A stretch of 64,000 nucleotides of DNA, taken from Diploscapter coronatus. Its lineage: Eukaryota; Nematoda; Chromadorea; Rhabditida; Rhabditidae. The stretch covers positions 4,053,201-4,117,200 of the forward strand of contig OZ038422.1 in the NCBI GenBank assembly GCA_964036155.1, in the 5' to 3' direction. This document shows positions 35,627-48,000 of the stretch, piece by piece; the stretch's first letter is position 1; each line of letters starts with the position of its first letter. The position numbers and the translations under genes are program-made. Below the pieces are notes generated by a model that was not told the origin of the DNA, ran no database searches, and saw nothing but the letters and a program-made list of their open reading frames with translations.

Positions 35627-38600
35627 TTAGACTGTTTGTTGTTGCTTCTGTCTCGACTCGATGACTTCGGCAGCCTTGTCGGAGATTTGCACTTGTTGCT
35701 TGATGTGAGCAGCGGAATTCTGCTGGAAGAACTTCGTCGCGTAGATCGATTCGACCAGCGATGCGACTAGTCGTTCACTGAAAATAAATCAACTTATGAT
35801 TCAGGTGAATTTTGTCATTATCTTAGATGGAAGTTGTTAAATTTGTGAAGCTTCTAAACTTTAGGCCAAACAATTATTTGAGGAAACTTTCTCACTGTGA
35901 TCAATGCAAATATCTTAAATTAAGTCGAATTTTCGACGGTCGGATAAAAGTTGGGAAACCGTTTGAGCTCTCTACCTATATACTGTTTCGACAAACTACG
36001 GCGCCGCGACATTATGAAATTTGCAGATGGACTAAATTATTGATTCGAAAGAATCACCTCGTCTTGTTTTGATCATCGAATTTGGGTAGGAACTCGACGA
36101 TTTCAGTGGCGACGAGCTTGCTGAGATCGACGGTGAGGAGGGCCTTCATGAACTGCTCTGCATCGATGCCCCCTTCTGCCGGAGTGCCTACTGCAGGGGC
36201 GAACGAGACGTCGAACCCGTCGATGTCGATCGACATTCCGAATCCGCACGAGTTTCTCAAATAATAGTATAATTTTTACTAAGTGATTGAAAAAATCAGT
36301 TCTGCTTGATATTGATGATTTACCAAAGAAGTGAGACATCTTGATTTATGCACGAACGCTCTTATAGTGATTGAATATCGTTTAAACAGAAACAGCTCAT
36401 GGGTTAAGTTTGAACGAAAGTTAAAGTTTTGAGAAGGAGAAACCTAGGATTATATCATTTTTAGAAATCGAAATTCTCGGTTTTTAAAACACAAACCAAA
36501 AATTCTCTTCAAGCCTGTTCTTAATCCGAATTAATACTGTAATGAATGAAAAACCACGATGTGAAGTATTATTCAATTGTTCTTCTTGATAAGAAGATAT
36601 GAATCAATTTTGTTGACGAACCTCGTTGCAATATAGACGGCCTCTTGCATCACATCGGTGATTCCTCGGCGTTCGACCTCATGCATGTAGAAAATACGCA
36701 CGCCAAGTTTCTCGAGCAGCTCCTGAAGACTTTTGATAGGTTGGCATTTTTATCGTTCAAAATTTCAAGAAAAAAATAGTATTTAGCTTATAAAAATATT
36801 TGTTTTGTTCCGAAAATATCATTCTTCTTATATTGTCTATGATTAGCGTTTCGTTTCCACAAATTTTAGTCAATTTTTATACACGAATAACAATTATATT
36901 AGTGTTCTTCAATTTCCTAAACTCGCCCATTTTCTCAAAGATCATACGATTTCGTTGAAAACTTGTCATTTTATTTTATCGCAGTTTGATTTTTCAGCAA
37001 TCTTCAAATGATTTTTTAATATCAATCGCGTGAAGGAATCAATCAAAAGGTGGTGGACGTCAACTGAAAAAAATCGTTTCATATTTGGGAAATTGATACA
37101 TAGGTTTCAACATCATGTTTATTTCTATCGGGCAAAATAATCGGTGCGTTGTTGCAGAAACGTGAGATAAAAATGTACATTTGGAAAACGTTCGTGATAT
37201 CGGGAATGATGATTACTTTTTCAAACGATATTCTTACAGGGCTTAAAATTTTTGACTTTCATGGCACTTCAAGCCTGTATTTTATGGGTCTAACTTTGCA
37301 GACGGTGAGTGGAATTTTTCTGCTTCTATCGTGATGAATTTTCGTCAATTATTAGTTCAATAATTGATAGCATTTTCCAGAAAATAGTAGGGTTAACAAT
37401 AAATTGAAAAATATGTGGAAAGGTTTTGGCAATATTTGTATCCGTTCCAAAATAGATATTACAATAAGTTAACGTTGAAAATTTCCGGCCATATCCATGC
37501 AAAATACGATGGTAAAATTATGGAAAATTTTTTCCTCCTACATTTTTGTTTTTCAAATTGCCTTTTAAGAATATGATAAAATCGCGATTCTTTGAAATAA
37601 AGAAAATTTACCTGCTCGCCCTCTTCGTAGCTCCGAATGCCAACCATGCAAAAGTTGTGAGGGAAGATTTTGGGCATTTGATCTTCGATTTGGATTAGGT
37701 TCTTTTCGCCAAATCCAAGCAAATGTGAGACAGGCATTCCGTGAATATTGCCAGAAGGTGTGGATTCGGGAGTGTGTGCATCCTGAAATAGTCAAACGTG
37801 ACTAAGAAATTGTGTGGCCGCACTCGATAATTGGGAATAAAAATCAAAAATTGAGATATTGCGAACGATCGACTACTTGTGACGAGATAAAAGAAGCGTG
37901 TTTTTTCTCCTCCCTCCTAATGAACGAACCATATGAGCATCGACCCAGATGAGACCCAATTCGCCTCGAGGTCGGAGAGCTGCAGCGATTCCTGACCAGG
38001 TTCCAATTGCGCAGCTGTGATCTCCTCCAAATACCACCAAATCTTCGCCACTCTCGATCACTTTTCGGGTTTCTCGAGCCAACCTTCGGTTCGTCTGAAA
38101 ATAGATCATGAGAATTGTATCGTATTCATTTTGGCATCTTGGCATGATTTCCTTCAAGGATTTAAATGATTTTTCTCTAAATATTGCAATAAATGCTTTC
38201 TCAATGATATTGAAAATTTCAACTGCACTAGTAAACTATTTTACTTTTGAGAAATTTTAATTGCACTCTTTGAGATTTTTCCTAATAAAAATAAAATAGT
38301 GCGTCTGTCGCAAGAAAAAAACATTCTTTTGAAAGCATAATCGAGCAGCATTCCGAAGAAACCATATTGATTGCTTCAGTGAACTTTACCTGTGTAACTC
38401 CTTGAAGAGCATTCCATTGTCGCCCGGTGGCGACTTCCTCCACAACTGCCGACCATTCGATGGGTACTTTCACATTCTTCAGATACGGAGAATTTCGTAA
38501 GATGTTAACAGCGCTTTCACAACCCAAATGTCTGAATTCTAGAAAATTGAAAAATACTTCTAGATTTAATTTACTTTCCGCCTTGACCATTTGCACAACC

Positions 38601-38645
38601 AACTGCTCTCACAGCTTTTTGAAATAGAATTAGGGTACGCTTCAT
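35627..38645 (-). CDS. arginase (L-arginine to ornithine and urea)
   Basis: Binuclear manganese enzyme of the ureohydrolase family. The ATG at 38645 opens [24 protein letters not shown], with the N-terminal VGCANGQGG typical of arginases. Then come [14 protein letters not shown] (about 38540), [14 protein letters not shown] with the metal-binding His (about 38010), IWVDAHM spliced to [15 protein letters not shown] (metal ligands, substrate loop), [16 protein letters not shown] (about 36700), and SIDIDGFD with the two metal Asp residues followed by [12 protein letters not shown] (about 36170-36240). The last exon (about 35630-35780) gives [17 protein letters not shown] and a Gln/Lys-rich tail. 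Exon phases join correctly across all introns I checked (for example AC-GAG to AAACTC at about 36255). The tail after the fold is a short polar extension. A predicted mitochondrial or cytosolic location cannot be decided from the start. Confidence 0.88.
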
Positions 38646-39696
38646 AATTCGTCAATTTATTAGCGATGACAATCTACAAATTAAGAAATTTCGGGGAATA
38701 AGATGAGAAAATGCGAAATCGAAAGAAAGGCTTGATTTTTTAAATGAATTTTCGGAGAAAACTTGATGGAAAACTCATAGGTTTTGCCACTTCCAGAAAT
38801 AAAGCTAGTAAACTAAAAAGCTATACGAAATTGACTTGATCGAGACGTTTCCTATCACAGTATGGAACGAAGTAGCAGTGAAATTGGAAAATGTATCAGA
38901 GGAGAAGAGGGACGAGAAACCACGAAATTTGACAAATCGCCATGAATCTCAAAACTCCGCCCAATCACGCTAGGTGAAAAGTCAATGATAGGTTTTTAAA
39001 AGATGAAAGAGAAAAATTTGAAGTTCAGGTATTAAACTATCAATGACGATATAATAATTAGATCTAACAAAAAATTCTTGAAACTCCAAAATTTTCATAA
39101 TCTAGCATCAATCAATGCTATCGAAGTTTTTATGCTCAAGAATAGTCGAGGAAAAAACTACTTCTAATTTTCAGGTTCAAGAGATTATTAACATTATATT
39201 TCGGACTAAAATTAGCATACATTTTTAGAAACAAAAAATTGCAAACTCATCAGCATAACTTTGACATGTTCAAGATGATGATTTGAAAATTCGTAGGTTG
39301 AATCAAGTAAGAAATGAAAGAATTTTGCAGCTTGTTTGTTGATTACAGTCCTTTTATGCATAATCACGTCAATTCACTCTCAAAGGGGGCGTGTCGATCT
39401 TCGTGACTGTTTGATTTCTTGAACTGTCTCTTTCTCTACTGTTGTTTCTAATTCCTGCAACTGCTGCGATTTTTAAAGATCACCACTTATCCCAGATGAT
39501 ATCGCGGGAAATAAAGGAATGAGATGGTTTATGGCACAGATGCTACTTTTTGGCAGAGAGCTGTGAAAAGACTACATTAAAACACGACTTTTGAAAATCA
39601 TCCTCTTGACAGTGGTTTTGTGAAAGTGCATCTGCAAAATATCATAATCTCGATAGGATTCTGAAACTAAGGGAAAAAGGTTCGAGAATTTAGCAA

Positions 39697-39726
39697 TACA
39701 TTGGCGGCCAAAAGTTTGGAACAACT
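39697..39726 (+). mobile_element. possible Tc1/mariner-type terminal sequence, degenerate
   Basis: TACATTGGCGGCCAAAAG followed by TTTGGAACAA resembles the outer ends of many Tc1-like elements (GGCCAAAAGTTTGGAA). No matching inverted end and no transposase were found nearby, so if real this is a solo or decayed terminus. Confidence 0.35.
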
Positions 39727-41977
39727 AACTATGAATACAGTCTGGTAGGATCAATAATCGTTGACCAATTTAAGTTAACTCGCCAGGAATCCTCAATACA
39801 TTGGGAAGAATATATTTGCAAAATTTCATTCTAGTTAACCTACAGTTATGAGACATACCAGGCTGCATTCACAAAGATAATTGCGGAAAACTTTTTCCGT
39901 TACTGTAAGAATTGGGATCTCTGCAAATGATTGTGTTTATATTTTCTCCTGCGGAAAATAATCCAATGAACAAATTACCAAGCCGAAATTAGAGAATCTG
40001 ATTTCGATAATAACTTCGAATTCAATCAAATGATCAATATCATGGTTCAGTGACGAGTGTCATGCAAATAGTCTGCTTTGCAAAATCGAAACAAAATAAC
40101 TAAATTTTTAATGACAGCAACAAGTAGAGGAAATTCTCAACATTTGGTTCCACTTTATATTCAAACTAAAAATTCTGAGTTTTGAATCGATAGCCTGATC
40201 TGTGAAAGTTTCCCCGATGTTTTCTGATTTCTTCAATTCACACCAAAACCATTTCGATTTGATTGATAATTCTCGATTTTTATGCTCGATTTCGAGATGG
40301 AATTGGAATTGATATGATTGTCTTCGAGGAGAAAGTCGATCGACCAAAGGCAAAGATTGAAAGTGACGAATTTCGACGATTATGTACTTGATATTGGGAA
40401 ACACTGACGATCATAAATAGTTGTCAGAATTTAGATCTTTGATATTTCTAATGAAAACTAAGAATATCGTCATCTTCTTCTTTATATCTCCCAGATTTTT
40501 TGTTGAAATTTATCGTCTCATTCTCAGAGATTAGATCTCATAATCAAGTTTGATAAATTTTCTGTCGATTTGTGTTGAAACTTTATTGTTTTTCAAACAT
40601 CTTTGACAACGACAATGCAATGCAGTAAATGAAGAACGAAGAAAAGTGTTGTCGTTGAAATGGCGGTCTGCTTCAGTGCGAGCGTCTTTCCCTATATCAT
40701 CAATCAAATATTTTACTCTTCCCATACTATTTCCACTTGTTGGTTTTCTTTCATGGTTTCTCTTTCATATGATATTTCTCTGCTTATGTTATCTCTCATA
40801 TTTTGCCTGATTCTCTCGCCTCCTCCCACATGGCTTTGAGATGTCATCGCCAGGTTTACGATGGGCTTCCCTCGACGGGGAATACCATCAGAGGCCGCGT
40901 GACAAGATCGATAATAATAAAGAGAAGGGAAAGGGATATGCAAGGATAGATCATTGACAAATCATCAATGATGTCGACGACAGATCGAATCCGTCATCAA
41001 GTCAGCACTAAAGTAGAAAAATGCGAGTATTGTTAATGGCCGATTACTTGAGATAAAGTGAAAGGGTAAAACAATTTGATGCATTGAATTAGCGCGTTGC
41101 TTGAAAACAAACACGTCAATTCATTGAATCGAGATTCCTCATTTACAAGCGATAATTTTGTGATATTTGTTTGGAAACTATCGTAATAGGTTTATCCTGA
41201 CCATTTTTGAAAGTTCATCTTGATTATAGTATTTTCGAAGGCACCTTTAAGTTCGCTTAACCCAAATTCAACCAAACTTGAGTCTGAAAAACTATTCATG
41301 CTCTTTAGTTATGTTACATATCGTTACGCTGTACTGCAATTCTGTCATGGAATATAACTTGTCTCCGTCATTTTTTCTGAACTCGGGAAAGCGAAGAAAA
41401 GATGTGAAGGATTGTTTTACCGCAAGTAAAATTTACCTATTTGGCATTTAAAAGTGAATTACACTTTTTAGGAATAATCAACAAGTTCAAAATGTCGAAA
41501 TCATTGCATCCACACGAAATGACATCACAGTTGTTGTTCAATAAATCGAGATTCATTTTAACCGTCATTAAAATTACTTAGCAAAAATTGACACGTTTAA
41601 ATAAATTGATAATTTGGAAACAGTTTCAACTATTTTGGACCCAATCTATCTTTACTCAATAATAAATTTTCATAATCACATGCAAAGTTAACCTGAACTA
41701 ACTAATCCGATTTTCAAAATATTCAACAACAGATCGATGAAAAGGAAAATTGCATGAAGTCAGGAACCGTTTTATGTCTAGATGGAATGTCTGATGGGCT
41801 ATGTTACATTGATAATTTCAATAGTTGCTGACTATATAATGTGCAAGCGAGAACATAGAGCTACTTTATTTTTTAGATTTAGTTATTTTATTTTATTTTT
41901 GTATTATTAGTTATGATGTGACAAGAAGGTTTATGATAAAAATTAACGACGGATTTTTCCATATTATTGTAGGAGCA

Positions 41978-42012
41978 TACAATGGCGAGCAAAAGTTTTG
42001 CTCGCCACTGTA
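41978..42012. promoter_or_regulatory. 17-bp hairpin upstream of ABCA start
   Basis: TACAATGGCGAGCAAAA and TTTTGCTCGCCACTGTA are inverted with one mismatch and a one-base loop. It lies about 50 bases before the transporter ATG and contains an upstream ATG whose frame runs to a stop at about 42070. It may be a small repeat, a structured 5' leader or a regulatory palindrome; the loop is too short for a typical miRNA precursor. Confidence 0.45.
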
Positions 42013-42050
42013 CTTGTTACTCTATCTTCGCTTTATGCAATTTTTATTAT

Positions 42051-42060
42051 AGCATTTTAG
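42051..42060 (+). promoter_or_regulatory. candidate 3' splice acceptor before ABCA ATG (possible trans-splice site)
   Basis: AGCATTTTAG matches a nematode splice acceptor and lies three bases before the transporter ATG. Spliced-leader acceptors commonly sit this close in nematodes. A normal 5' UTR intron is an equal alternative. Confidence 0.35.
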
Positions 42061-42063
42061 GTA

Positions 42064-45000
42064 ATGGGTCATAAAAAAGCAAAATCGAAAAGTGATGACG
42101 GAACCTCTAAGGGTGCAACAAATTTGCGAAACAGGAAGAAAAAATTCGTGCTTGATGTTAAATTATTTTTCATTATATATTTATTCAAAGATATTTTCCA
42201 GAATAGCAGTGAATCATCAAATGTGATCCCTGAGTCTGAAAAAGATCAAGTAACTTCACATCGAATAACCAGAGTGAAGCCAACTTTCTGGCGACAATTC
42301 CGTTGGCTGCTTTGGAAGAATATTCTCGTCAAGAAGCGACAGAAAGTGAGAAATTCTATTGAACACTTTCCTCAGTAAAAATCGATTTCTGCTTAAACTT
42401 TCGTTGGATTAGAGTCGTTTGAACCGAATTTGAATAATTTATCAACCACTTTAAATCCGTCTGCAGTATACAAAATAGATTAGTTGGTGAAATATCAGCA
42501 TCAGAGGTTTGAAAAAAAGTTGTAAATCTTCGACATGATAGTTTGATAAATAGGGTCAAGAAATAAATTATATCCTTTCATCTCAGTATTAAATTGGCAG
42601 AAAATCATATGAAACAGAGTTTTTTGCTAGTTACATATTTTTCAGGTCTGGCTGACAATCGAAGTATTTGGTCCGATTACATTCTTCATCATTTTGGCTC
42701 TCATCCGGACGAAGGATTTCACCGTCATCTTTCCACAATGTGAGCATATTTCTAATGGAAATTCAAAGAAATATGAAATTTTTGTCGACTCAAGAAACAT
42801 TCCTGTGCTTAGGAAAATGTCTTACTGATAGCCTTAAAAATTTAATCCACATGAGAAGCTTTCGAAAAATTCGACAATTCAGGCCACTACGATTCGAAGG
42901 CTCTTCCGTCAGCAGGCCTGCTGCCGTTTATGCATTCGATGCTCTGCTCCATCTCGAATGAATGCAAGTTGTCGCCTTCTACTGGAGACGAAATGCGATA
43001 TATCAACAACGTCACCGGAAAGGAGGATGAATCCCTGTAAATCCTTTTGTTGTTTAGTGTAATTCTTAATCAAAATAAGTAATTTAAATTCCTGCAGAAT
43101 ACAATAATCAAATTATTTTTGATGCAACTCTTCACCTTTTCAGAATGGTAGAATTCTTTCACTATTCAACCCTCCAGCTAAAATGGATCGGCAAACATCC
43201 GAGACAATTTCGAAGATTGATGACGGAAATCACGGATTTTATCAACATTACTGCTGAATTAAATATGACCAATTTTGCGATGCCAAAGCAGTTTAGTCAG
43301 GTAACTGCCAATGCGTCAAGCTCTCAGATACGCGTCCCTATTCCAATACAAGCATTCACCTAATAGATAATGTAGAATATTTAGTGAAAAAAGCATTATT
43401 AGATTAGAATAAATCTTCATAAATTAAAAATTCAGTTGTTTCTAAATTCAAGTCGAGCAGCCCATCGGTCAGCATCATCCCTGAAGCTGTCTCCAGATTT
43501 GACAGCAAAACTGCTGAGTGCATCTCCTCAGCCAGAATTCTTCAACCAAATATCTCATATCGTAAGAAAATTTCATCAGTTAATTAGCGAATTCCCCAGT
43601 TGAGTATTACAAGCTCATTTCTAGAGGCTTAGTTTGAACTTCCATTCACTCACTAAAAATAAAGTGAAGTTAGAAGTTAAGGTCGATAAGATGAGCGAAA
43701 TGGTGTTGAAATTTCAATTTTTAAAATAGCTTAACAGTGACTTTAGAATTACAACACGATGAATATGTTGTTTGGCAGTTCTGATGAGACTCTGCCGATG
43801 ATGTGTAGTCGCTCACTATTCGAGAAAAGTTTATCTTTTCCCGATGGGTTAGGAGAATTCCCATTTTTCTATAAAATCTGCCGAATTTTAGTATCGAAAT
43901 TTCAAATCAAGAACTCAACAAACTCTGCAAAATCAAATTAAATGATTGGATCAATATTGTGATGAAGTTACAAGGAGATACGAATAATCAAGCGGTAAGA
44001 ATTAAAATCGATTTGGAAAAGCAGCATGAATATGAATGACTCTGACGGCATGAAAGGAGAGCGTTTTCTTCATTATCACAGCACAATTCCTATCAAATCA
44101 TATCATTCTTCATAAACTACTTTTGCCTATTTCCTAGAAATAGCATACCGTCATTCGTCATTTTATAACTTCTATTTGAAATTTTAAAAGTTTATTCTTA
44201 TTAATATTTCAGGGCATGTTGTTATTGAATGGCACTTCTATTTCGTACAGTTATCTCGCTACAAAATTCCTCAATTTGATGCGGCTACAAGAACAGCCGT
44301 TGTTCAAAGGAATCCAAAAATGGTCGAATATTGAAATGGAAAACATTTACGATCACATCCTTGGTGGAGTCAACGGAAAAGGTTGGTTGCTAATTAGGCA
44401 ATTTTGAAATAATTATACAAATTATACCGAACTTTAGATTTTTTTATGAGCGATTTTATTCCAAGAGGCGATGGCGACAAAGGAAAAGTTGGCACGCCTT
44501 ACGATCACCTAAAGAATAGGCTCATCGAGTAGGATATTTCATAGATTATATGAAAGTATAACTGATTTGAGTAAGAGATGCGACTTCAGTCAAATTCTTA
44601 GTATTGAACTGATCGTTATTCGAAAAAAAAACTGAACATCAGTTAATCCACCATATCGTATATTCGAATTACATTGTGAAAACAAATTTTCATCAAAAGT
44701 GTTTCAGGTACATCAAGCAGGTTATTCCAGGAGATGACGGTGGCAAAAATAAGGCCTGTCTCAACGTTCAAATCCAATATAGTAAAATTTATTGAAGCCA
44801 AGTTACTGTTTTAGTTCTTCAGAGGATTGCGCATCAGTTGATTCGTATTTCATGCGACACCTCAAACCGATGATACAAGGATATATTCTCGTCACTCCTG
44901 ATGTACCGGCTACGAGACAACTCGTCGATTTGGTAGGTATGCTAGATTATGATAAAGAAGTGTGGGCTGAAGAATTTTTAATTTTACAATTCGGAAAATA

Positions 45001-48000
45001 GTAGGCAAAAGACAGGAAAAATGACCTAATTTCTCCTAACTTTACAATTGATTTTGAAAAGCTTAGAAGTTGGGATTTTTAAAATATTCACTAAAGAAAT
45101 ATTGCATGAACTTTCAGCTAAATGAGCCATTCCGCCAGTTTGCCTACCTGAAAGAACTGTTATTGGGGTATCCCGGAAAAGCGACAGATTTTCAGAAAGC
45201 ACTTCATCAGAGTCAACTATCAAAGGCTGCAGAAGTATCTTTTTCCGAAATAATTTAATTTCCTGATTTAATAAAAAAAAATGTTCAGAACTTGTTGATA
45301 TTTTTGGACTCAACAGCAATCTTGTCTCAACAGTCTATTTCCCGATTCAGTCAACTCCGATCGTTTCTCGAGCATGCATTCTCTGACATATCCGATCCAA
45401 ATTCGTTCGGCAATTTGACTATGACAGCAGTCGAGCAAGTGGCACCATATTTGGATGTAACCTAACTGAATTAAACTCAAATAAATGACCATTCGAGTTG
45501 TTGTGCCACGCGCGAGTGGTCTAATAAGGGCAATCTCGAAGTTGGGTTAAGCATTTTATTGAGTCGGGATTGAGTTGAGAAGAGGTGGAGGATGACCGAT
45601 CGAGGGGAAGACGAATCAAGTAATGAGGATTGTGGGGGAGTGGGATAACTGGGGATTGATGCACATAATGTATGATAGTTTGGATTAGGCTTGGAATTGA
45701 GATTATATAGGAGAGACTGCCCAACACAAGCTTTTTTCAAATTAAAATTTAGAAAAACTGTCTTTGAATGCCAATATAATTTTAGTGCATGTCTTTGGAC
45801 CGTTTTCGATTCGTTTCAACAGCGCATGAAATGGAAGAAACAGCTGTTTGTCTGCAGCAGTACAATCTCTACTACTCTGGACTGGTCTTCGATTTCGACA
45901 ATTCTGACGGGGAAAAGTTTTCGATGAACACGAGTTATCAGATTCGACACGTAACGCAGATGGTCGATTGTGAGTAGTTTTCACTTTATTCTATGAACGC
46001 GATAAATCTAGCGACGATGGATATGGAAGATCATCCTCGACTTGTTTTCGACAGAAATTCACCTTTTTATGGCCTGCGGTATCTGACCTATGGGTTCTCT
46101 TTCTTGCAAGGTTTCCTTGTGTTTTGAAATAAAAGAAAAAAAAAACATCTGTTTGGCTTCAGAAGCAGTGGATCGCGCTATTATCCAACTGATAACTGGT
46201 GCTAAACCCGATTTGGGAGTCTATGTTCAACAGGAACCATTTCCAAGCTTGATTAAAGATGTGTAAGATTTTTTTTCAAATTGAATTGAAAATTTGGGAC
46301 TGATTAACCTTCAAAACAAAACAATATTTATTTTGTTTACATTACAGCTTCACAGTAGAGAATTACCTCGGATTCTTTGTGTTGATGTCTTTCATTGTAC
46401 CTGGGATGATGCTGGTCAAGAATATCGTGCACGAAAAGGAAATGAAGTTGAAGGTAGGAAACATTGAAGATGTGATATTCATGAAATTGAATCGAAGTAA
46501 ATTTTAAAAAAGTAATAAAAATCGGTGTAATGATTAAAATTTTGTTCAAGATAATTGAAATGTAAATTCTATCCAACTTTTGATGGCTGCTAATTACATA
46601 ATTTTTAGGAGCACATGCGAATCATGGGTTTGGGCGATTCAATCCATTTCATCTCTTGGGCGACAGTCTCATTTGTAATCAATTTCATCAGCATATCCAT
46701 TGTTGCCATGCTCTTGGTGGTAAGTCAATTTAAAACAATAAAACTCGTTCGAATGAATGAAATTAGAAGTAATTTCAACGTTTCTACTTGGGAAATTGTG
46801 TGAAAAGTGATTGCCGTTTATCTAATCTCTCCTAGCCATATATTATATTTTATCGATTTCAACTTCACAACTAATCCATAATTTCAAATTTCTTATTAAA
46901 TTCTTGAAAATAAATTGAATATTTTTCAGTATGGTCGTATCCTCCAGTATACGGATTACAGTCTTTTACTAACATTCTACGTCCTTTATATGTTCTCCTG
47001 GATTTCTTTCTCTTCATTCCTCACCACTTTTTACAACAATGCTAATCATGCAGGAATAGCATCGTAAGACAATTTTTTGACACATGATATTCTTCTAATT
47101 TATATAAATTTGATCATTTTAGCTGCTTTTTCACATTTTTGTTCTTCTATCCATACCACTTTGCCAGGAAGCATCGGAGTCCATTCTTCATTAAACTTTC
47201 AGTTAGAAGAGGATTTTTAGAAAAAAATGGTATCTGATTTTTAGCTGATGTTGCCTTCGAGTTGTCTCGGTTTCGGATCTACATTGATCTCAAAGGCTAA
47301 CGAAATTGACGAAGCACGCTGGGACAAGCTCCATAAAATTTATCACCAAGGTTAGTAGTTATCTGAAACCCATTCTACAATATAATGATAGGAAAGATGA
47401 CAAAATTGTAGACTTCGAATTTGGCATAACCGATATATTCACATCATTGATTTGCCAAACTGTGTTCTTCGCCATTGGTTCATGGTATATGAGCAACATT
47501 TTCCCAGGTATCTGAAAGCAATGGTTGGAAATTTGAAGGCATTCAGTTTAGGTGAATATAGTGTTGGTCGCAAGTGGTATTTCCCGTTTACGTTGTCGTA
47601 TTGGTTTCCAAAGTCTCAAGATGAAGAGAGCTATGAGATATTCGAAGATCGTGATGAGTCACCAAGTAGAATTTCAACTTATCAAATCCATTTTTAATAA
47701 AATTTTAGCAAACGACTTCTTTGAATCTGAACCAATTGGTCAAAAGATGACGGTGCAAGTTTCTGGATTGTCGAAGATCTACCCCAGTGGAGCAAAGGCT
47801 CTTGAAAATTTGAATCTGAAGCTGTATGAATCGAGTATCACTTCATTGCTAGGGCATAACGGAGCTGGAAAGACTACAACCATGTGAGTTTTTGAGAAAA
47901 TAGCTATTGAATTATTTTTCACTCGGATTTCATCATAGGTCTATTCTCTGTGGCTTCTATAAGCCCTCGTCAGGCACTGCAGCAGTTTATGGAAACGATA

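Larger units (their letters stand above)
38646..42063. other. intergenic region between divergent arginase and ABCA genes
   Basis: Arginase reads left and the transporter reads right, so both promoters should be here. I see no coding chain. It contains a possible Tc1-like transposon end, a TATATAATG motif at about 41834-41842, and a short perfect hairpin near the transporter start, listed separately. Confidence 0.5.

Noticed and set aside
36103..36339. Arg-rich minus-strand frame starting MSHFFG
   Set aside because: It is an off-frame reading of the arginase exon; the true frame gives SIDIDGFD and joins to the previous exon in phase.
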